From positions 1 to 35,514 of the forward strand of contig JAEELR010000141.1 of NCBI GenBank assembly GCA_016282835.1: a stretch of 35,514 nt of DNA, in the 5' to 3' direction. This DNA is from Treponema sp. (lineage in GTDB: Bacteria; Spirochaetota; Spirochaetia; Treponematales; Treponemataceae). Position numbers and translations under genes: made by a program. The notes under the pieces were generated by a model. The model was not told the DNA's origin and made no database searches. It was given only the letters and a program-made list of their open reading frames with translations. Below are positions 8,641-17,600 of the stretch, piece after piece (within the stretch, counting starts at the first letter, position 1; the number at the start of each line of letters is the position of its first letter).

Positions 8641-8665
8641 CACAAAAAGAATTCTAAAATACACT
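8637..8665 (+). promoter_or_regulatory. Promoter of the giant gene
   Basis: A consensus -35 box TTGACA (8637-8642) overlaps the stop codon of the lipoprotein gene; after exactly 17 bases comes TACACT (8660-8665), four of six with the key T, A and final T kept. An AGG ribosome site (8686-8688) is eight bases before the ATG at 8697. The giant gene can therefore be transcribed independently of the two genes before it. Confidence 0.6.
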
Positions 8666-8696
8666 ATATATATATTTATTAAAGTAGGTAAGTAAA

Positions 8697-11600
8697 ATGC
8701 GAAAAGAAAAAAGTGAAAGAACCCCAAACAGATTCAGAGCAATAGCAGTAATCATACAGTTTTCAATGTTTATCAATTTACTTCCTGCCCAGAGCATAGG
8801 GAGCAGCAGAGACCAGGGAAAAGTTCGTTTGGAGCATTTTCTGGAAAAAGCTTCGTATGCGCGTAATGAAGAAGAATGGATGAGGATAGCCGAAGAGGGA
8901 ATGCTTTCTGCCCTTGGAGCCTGGGAAGGAGAAGTCAGCGAATTTATAGAAAATGATGCAGAATATTTAAGCGCTAAAGAAGATTACGAAAAAGAGACAG
9001 AAAAAGCATATATAGAGTGGAAAGCAAAACGTTATGCCGAAGAAAAAGATGCATTTGAACGAAGCGTAGTAAGAAAGATATTAAATGAATCAGCCGCTGA
9101 GTGGAATTATCTGGATAGCGACGGTAATCAAACAAGAATGATAGAAGAGTCTCAGGTAAAGGATGCAAGAAATCAGTGGTATGAATATGCCGAAGGACTT
9201 GTAAATGAATACCTTGAAACGACAGATTTCACAAGCCAGATAATGCTTGGAATAAATGATTATACCACAAAGCTTAGCGAAGATGAAAAGAAAGAAATAA
9301 TAAGTAAAGCAAACAGTAGTTATAAAAAAATAAAGAGAAATGAATACCGTGATGTACTGGAGATTGAATCCAATGACCTGATGCGCTATATGCTTTATGA
9401 CCAGTACTCATTGAGAAAAAAGACAGATGCGGAAGCAGCGGCAATAATAGCAACAGGCCTTGCAAACGAAACAAATGTATTGACTACGCAGAACATGAAT
9501 AATGTCTTTTCACAGATAGACACAATAGTAGAGATGAATGAGGATGAAATACAGACCGCAGAAGAACAGTGGCTCAGTAATTTCAGCAGGGTGATGGAAG
9601 ACAGCCTTGCAAAATGGGATGAGGCAGAGCGTGAATTCCTTATTAAAAGAAGTGAATGGGAAAAAGATGCCGTAGAAACCTATGTAAATGACGAAGAAGT
9701 ATGGCAGAAGGCAATGGACACCCTCAAACAGAAGCGCAACGAATGGAATAAAGAAATTCTGGCAAAGCTTGAGGAAGGAAGAAATCGTTGGGCCCGTCAG
9801 AGAAATGAATTACAGAAAGAGTTAGATAAAGTATTAACTGAATATGAAGCAAAACTAGAAAATGAAAAAAGTGTAAAAGAAAAAATTCTTGATGTTCAGA
9901 TATCTACCTATGAAAAAAGTCGTGAAATTCTTGCAATGAATTTCGAAGGAATCCAGGGATGGTATAATCACTGGACAGAAAGATATAACGGATTATATTC
10001 CTATTGGAAAACAGAAGACGCGTCAAAACTTGAGGAATTGTCCTCGTTTATAGACAATTCAACCGGACCTAATGCTTTTGAGCAAAGCAGTTATTCAATA
10101 ACACAAGATGATTTAATAAAAGTAATAAATATGATAAATGCCTGGAAAAATATGTATAAACAGGCAGTAATGAATGAACTTACAAAATCCAATCAGAAGA
10201 TACAAGAAAAAATTGATTCTAAAAATATAGAAATAGAAGAAAACAAACTCAAAATTGCAGATTCTCAAGTAAAAATAAATAATTCAAATAGTTCGATTAC
10301 ATATTCCCAAGAACAAGATTATAATAAACAGAATCAAAAATATACTGAAGAAAATGAGCTGTTACTGGAAGATATCAGAAAGCTTACAGAAACTCAGAAT
10401 CAGATAAAGCAAAAAATATCAGATTTGGACAAAATAATTGTAGTCAAAACCTCTATAGAAGATTTAAAAGATTTTAGTAATAAATCAATAATAGCAAACC
10501 AGAAAGAAATGAAGGATTTTATTGAAGGTGTATTAGCAACTGGTTTTATTGAGAAAAAAGACGAACAAATATTTGATTGTAACGATCTGGTATATGGCTC
10601 AGAAGAAGTATTATATGGCTGGCTATCCAATCATTTACAGTATGTCGACAATTGTAAGAATGCCATAAAAGGTATCTTTAAAAATGCAGGTACAGGCGAA
10701 GTTTTGAAACTTGGTGAAAATGATATGACATTTTCTTATGATGAACTTGAAGCAGAATACATAAAGGCAACTGCAGTAAAAGAGTACTGGCAGGAACGTG
10801 TAGATATATTAGATGCATGTGTAAAATATATACAAAATGAAACATCAACAAGTGATACATTGCAAAGAACTGAAGAAAAATTAGACGAAGCAATGAGTTT
10901 GTATGATGCAGCCTGTACTGAATATGAAATACAAGTAAAGGAGCTTGAATCTCTTAGTATCCTCGTAGACAATGCACGTACTACATTACAAAATGACCAG
11001 GAAGAAATAAAAAATAAATTTGATGCACTAAAAAATGCAAAGAAAGATTATGAAGAGAAACAAACTGCATATAACGGAATATCCAATGATACTCTAAAAG
11101 CTAGAATAGAAGCAGTTGTTTCTAAAATTAATAATTTGAATATAAGTAATGAAAATGAAAAAGAACTACAACTTTCAGAATATTATAATGCAGTACAGAA
11201 CTTGTATAACATTGAAAGAACAAAACAACTAATTGAACTAAAAAATATTCTGGAAAATGGAAGTGCAACAAATAATCCTGTTACGCTGGAAGTTCTTAAA
11301 AATACTTCTCTTAATATTCAAACATTTTTAAGTAAAGACATGCATACATTTTCTTCTGGGGTGAATACTATTCCTATATATAATCAGGAAGAGAGAAGGC
11401 TAATAGAAGAAGCCTGGAATAACAGAAATGAAACAGAAGACAATGATAATAGAAAACAACAGTTTCTGGAAGAGATTATTTCTTTAGCTGTAAAAAAAAT
11501 AAATATTTCAAATGAAAAGGAATATGAAAGAAGATCAAGAGCAATTGATTACCTGGACGACAAGAGTATAGATATAGAACCAATAGATGAAAATACTATA

Positions 11601-14600
11601 ACAGAAATAAAAATCAGAAACCTTCTCAAGGCAGCACAATATGCAATTGAAAAGGGAAAGGAATATAATATACTCACTGATGATGAAATAAAAGATTTTA
11701 ATGATGAACTTAAACGCCTGTTATCAGATGATGAAAATGAAAAGAGCTTAAAAGAAAAAATCAATGAATCACAATTTCAAATTCTGATAGACCGGATTCT
11801 ATGCGGAAATGGACTGTTTTATGCAAACAATTCTAATATATCAATAAATTCTACAAATGATACATTAAATGATTTAGAAAGTAGAAATCACTATGATCCT
11901 TACAGCCTGTTAAATAAGATTATTGATTATGAATATGAAATATTGATGTGGACTAATGGAGTAGTAACAAATTCAAAGAATGTGGTTATTTTAGAAATCA
12001 ATGCTAATGTAAAAACAGACTATTCAGACTATAATAATACATATTTAAATGAAAAAAACGAAGATGCAAAGAATCGAATCAAAAATCTTATTAAAGAACC
12101 TTCCGGCTTGAGTAATGACAGAAATGAAATTATAAAATATGTAATTAATCTTTATGATGCTTCATATGGTTTAAGTGAAGGTGGGAATGAAGCTTTGCAA
12201 AGATACATTTCTGAAATATTACGTCAGAAGATAGTTGAAAATAGTTCTATTTATAAATTTAATGAAGAAAAATATAAGGAAAAGAACAAACATCTTGTAG
12301 AAAAGCAGAATGTTATAAATGAAATATTAACCTGGAATCAGGTTAATGATATTAGTAACATTATAAATGTACTTAAGAGTGACTTATATAATTCAAAGAA
12401 AGAAGATGAGCAGTTTAAAAAACAGACGGAAGAACTTTATAAAGCATATAAGGAATATGCTTCAGCACTTGTGTTTACTGACCTTATAAAGACACAAAAG
12501 ACAGAACTCATTATTAACAAAAACACCGAAACTATACTTGAGATCCTGGATAGAAACTATAATGCTGGCGAAGAATATGATTATGCCATTGAAGTGTTTT
12601 TGCAGGAAGTTGCAGAGGATGCAGTCAGAATTTATACAGATTCATATAAAGATTTTACAGAAATACAAAAAGCTTTCTTTGAAAGTATTACAGGAAAAAG
12701 TACAGAAGAAAACGAAGAAAAAAATAAACTGTTGAAACAGCTCTCTTACAGAAATGATATTATTGATATAAAGGAAAAGAAAATTCCTGATCTTAAGAAA
12801 GTTTATCTGGAATATTATTTGGAAGAAGAAAAAACATTTACTGCAATTAAGAGTGCAGTTTTTGAAGAAGAGGAAATAACAAGATTATCAACTGAATTCA
12901 CGAATATTGATGAAGAATTTACCAAAATTATAAAAAAAATACTCAAAGAAAATGAAAACCAAACATATGAAACTGTATATAAAAAAGCTCTTGAAATCAT
13001 TATTAAAGAATATAATGACGAAATTGAAAAATATAATATTGCTGCAGAAGAAAAAAACAAAAATATAACTAAACCTGAAGAGAAAATAGAACTTAAATCA
13101 ACAATAAAACTGCCAGAAGAATTTTCTTTGTATGATGAAAATAGTTTGAAGATTTTTGAGCAAGAAGAAAAAGAACGCAGAGTAAATGCATATTTACTGG
13201 AAAATAAAATTACTGATTATGATTTAGAAAAAATATATACAGACTGGTATTCATATTACAGAAGCGGCAGTAATGTATTATATGTTTATCTTTCTGTTTA
13301 TGATTCAAATCTTGAACTGTTAAAAGAAGTTGTGGAATATGCAGATATTAAGGCAGAACAGAACGCTCCAAAGGACATAAATATAGAAAAAATAAGAAAT
13401 TATATAAAATTAAAAGATATAATTAACAGTTATAGTCCATATTTCGACGGAGATGCAAAAACATGGCTTGATAATCAAAATCTGGAATTAACAGAAGAAG
13501 AATATGATGCCATTTATGAAGAATTAGTTTATGGAACATACTACGGAACAGAATCTCATTATGAGGAGCAGATAAGCAATCTATTTAATATAACAGGAGG
13601 CTATGTAACATCAACCAAACTGATACGTAAAACAAATGATAATAGCAGTATAATTAATAATATTATTAATCAAATAATTAATGCAGAACAGACTGAAGCT
13701 TATAAAATTAATATTGATTTAATGATAGATCAGATTGCTGCGACACATTCAGGAGAAGATCTGTCTTATCAGGCAGAAATTGAAACAAAAGTAAATGATA
13801 ATAATATAAAAAATGGAGTAGAAGGAACATTTACTATAACAACAGTAAATAATTCACCATTTTACTCTAATGTCTACAGCAGATTTTTTACAGAAGCAAA
13901 TAAGCTTCCTAAGTATTCACAATCTTTTGACGATGATATCTCTGCGATAAAACAGAAAATTGAGAAAAAAACAGAAGAACTAGACGAAATAGATAGATTG
14001 AGACAAGGGTATCTTGAGCAGTTAAAGGCAGAGTACAAAATTCTTGAAGTAAATCAAGAAAATCTGGAAGGAATGCTAACTAAATTAAGAAATGCACAAA
14101 AAGCTGTTGATGATGCAAAGAATTCTTATGATGAAGCAGTAAATCAATATAATAAATCCCTTAAGAATTATCAGGCTAAAGTTGATGACTATTCTAAACA
14201 ACTTGTTAACGTTGATAAAAGTTATACTACCATGGAGGCTAAAAGGGTTGATTATAGAAGTGCCAGTGAACTTCATGAATGGGCAGAAAATACATATCTT
14301 CGAACAGAAACAGAGAGTAAGGTTGTCGGAGACCTTGATGATGTGAAAGTAGCAGTAAAATATGTAAGTCCAGAAGAAAAACTGGAACTTGCAAAACAGT
14401 CATTAAGAGCAGCAACAATATCAGAAGAAGTTTTGGACGAGCTTCAAAATGATTTAAGCGGTGTAAATGGATCGGTTACTGCTTTTACCGAAAAATATAA
14501 AAAAGAATACAAAGAATATAGGGAAGCAGAAAGAAATTACTATATAGCCAGAATATTATCAGCAGAGGTTTCTTCTGCAATTACAACGCAAAGAAAAAAA

Positions 14601-17600
14601 GTAGAAAGTCTTGAAATGGAAGAGCAGGGGGCAATATCAAGACTTCTCATCATAAATAATTATAATCCGAAATCTATAGAAGAACCTTATAAATTGAATG
14701 AATCGGTAAAAAAATTAATTTCGCTCAACAAAACAGGTTCAAGGTATACAGTTTCTCTTAACTATGATATTGGTATTGATGAAAACAACGATGCTTATCT
14801 TAAAAAGATTAAAGACTCTTGTGACGATGATATTTTTAAGCAATACTTAAATTGGGAATTAGGAATAGATAAATATACTGCTTTTGACGAAAAGTACAAT
14901 AACAGATTATCTCAAGAAGAGGCGCAACAATGGCTAAGAGCTATGAATGATGAACCAGATAGTCATCTGTCAAAAGTAGTTCTTGCAGCAATGTATCTGG
15001 AGTGTCTTTGCATAGATAAAGAAATTATAGATGGAGAAAATATTGGTTCATATATAAATGTATTAAGTAAAAATGTAAAAGATGTTAATGGACTTACAAA
15101 ACTGCATGGTATTGATTACCCGTCAACAATGGCATCATATTTAAAATCGATATTGGCAGACTGCTGGGTTTCGGCAGACAAAGAAGATGTAGCAAAATAT
15201 CTATTGTACAAAGATACATATTTAAACAGTGCACTTAAACTAGAATCTCGTGCAATAAATTACCTCAGAGTCGAGGCAATGAAAAAAACTATTGATTATG
15301 CTGAGGATAAAAAACAGGAGTATAATATATTGGGTGGAATTGCGGCAGTAGAAGCGGCATTCTATATTGGAATTGCATGTGCTCCTTTTGGAATAGGTGC
15401 ATGGGCTTTAATTCCAGCTGGATTAGCAGCTGCAGTTTCTGCATATGAATTTATCAAAGCTCGAGATGTTGGAGACATAATAGATATAATTTCTTCAGTT
15501 AAGAGAGGAGATTGGTCTAACTATGAAAAAAACCGTGACTATCTTATCAATGGAATAAAAAAATGGGATGATATAACATTAACTAAGGAAAATAATATAA
15601 AAAGATTAAATAAAATGTTATATGGTAAGGACGACTCTGAACTTAAAGGAGGAATTGGAGTTCCTCCTTTAACATACAATCAGCTTGAAACCGCACTTAG
15701 GGAGAGTCTTTCATTCAGCAAAGTATTAACGATAAATGAAATTAGTGACTTAGTTTCTGAAAAAGTTTATGAAGAAATTAAAGGATTTACGTCAACAGAA
15801 CAGGCACTTTCAAAGATTGAAGAGTATTATCATAATAAATCTATTGAAAACAGAAAAAAAATGGATCTGAAGGTATTGGGAAAAGCAGAAGATGGAACTA
15901 TTGCTGACGATAGTTTAATAGAAACACAGAAAACAGATGCCTCTGAGTATTACGAAGTATTAAATAAGTATCTGACAAATGAACAAGAACTTACAGAAGA
16001 AAGTAAAGCTACAGCAAAGGCAAAATTGAAAACACTTGCAGAAAAGGCATGGGGACAGGGCACTTATAGAAGTAATGTATATAATACAAATATTGTTAAA
16101 GTATATAGTGATGATGACTTATTAAATAAAAACAAGGTTATGTATAACCGTGGTATAGAAAGTTATCTGTATCCAGAAAAAGGGGAAGGAATAATTCATT
16201 CTTTCCAGAATAGTTACAAAAAAGCACTTGAAGACGAAATAAAACTTAAGCTTGAAGTCAGAAAGGCAGAAAACGCTCTTATAATGTCAGATCTTCTTGA
16301 ACAGGAAAGAAACTGGACAATTCAAATGTCATACATTCTTTCTGTTGCAGATTTGGAATGGAATAAAGCAGAAAAGAGACTTAATAATGAACGAAATCAA
16401 TGGCGAAATGATTATAAGTCTGCATACGAACAGAAAATAAAGGAATGGAATGCAAATTATACACAGTTCCAGGAAGAAAAACGCGACTGGATAATGAGCG
16501 CTTACATGAATGCCAGCGAAGGAAAATGGAATGAGCTTACAGCAGGCTATGACATTGAGCGTGAAAAAATCATCAAGAATGTAATGGAAAAGAGCGGACT
16601 CATAGGCCGCATGAAGGATGCCGTAACTGCCTTAAGCGAAGATACAGATGCTTATGTAGAAAGCCTTACCAGTAGCGGTATCTTAAAGAATATCATGAAT
16701 TATGCTTCTGATCTTAGTGCCCGTGCTGGATACGGCATGAAACGCGCAAAGCGTGGAAATGTAATAAGTACGGAAGCAGATAACTGGCTTGCGGCTGCAA
16801 TAAATCAGTCAGCAGAAAGACAGAATGATTACGAAAAAACAGCGCAGAAACTCAGTGAACAGAAGGCTCAGGAACAGCTGAGAGAAACAATAGACGGCTA
16901 CATGGCTCAGATAGATGCCCAAAATACCGGAATGCGGGAGTGGGAAATAGAAACCGTTCAAAGCTCTGGTTACACAGTAAACGGTCGAAGTATTAAGAGA
17001 ACTGCAATCATAGATTCTACACTCATGAATAACGTCAAGAAAACTCAGACAGTAGCGATGTATGAAGATTTCAAGACTGTTCGTCCTGAAACAGATATAT
17101 CCACCAGTAACGGACAGAATGCCCAGAACGCCATGGAAAAAATTATCCTTGCAATGGACAGCGTAAAGCAGTGGGCAGTAAAGATATTTGGAAGAAAAGA
17201 TTTTGATAAAAATGGAGATGTAGTAACAAGAGAACGTTTTGTAAACAGAAAGAGTGGAACTAAGAGTGCCGAATCTCTTATTACCGGCTATGAAGAAAAT
17301 GCAAGAACTCTCGACCTTCAGCAAAAAGAGTTAGAAAATAGTGGTAAAGTAAAAGTTCTGGAAGATCTTGAAAAGAAGATTAAAGATAAAGGCTGGGATA
17401 AACTTTCAAAAGATGAGCAGGATAAATATAATGAACTCAGCGGAGAAATAGTAAGACTTTCAGACGGTGCCTTAAACGAATGGATAGGCTATGCCCCTGT
17501 CATGACCGATAAGCCTGATTATAAGAAAGACAAGAAGGCTAATGTAAAATATGAAGGTTACGGCCAGATGGGCATAATAATGCTTGATATCCAGTGGAAC

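Noticed and set aside
13653..13670. An 18-bp perfect palindrome (ATTAATAATATTATTAAT)
   Set aside because: It lies in extremely AT-rich coding sequence encoding Ile/Asn repeats and has no promoter or site context, so chance composition explains it.
16809..17324. A 171-codon minus-strand open frame inside the giant gene
   Set aside because: The sense strand has continuous coding with the tryptophan-rich pattern; the antisense frame is Cys/Tyr/Phe-rich without a start signal.
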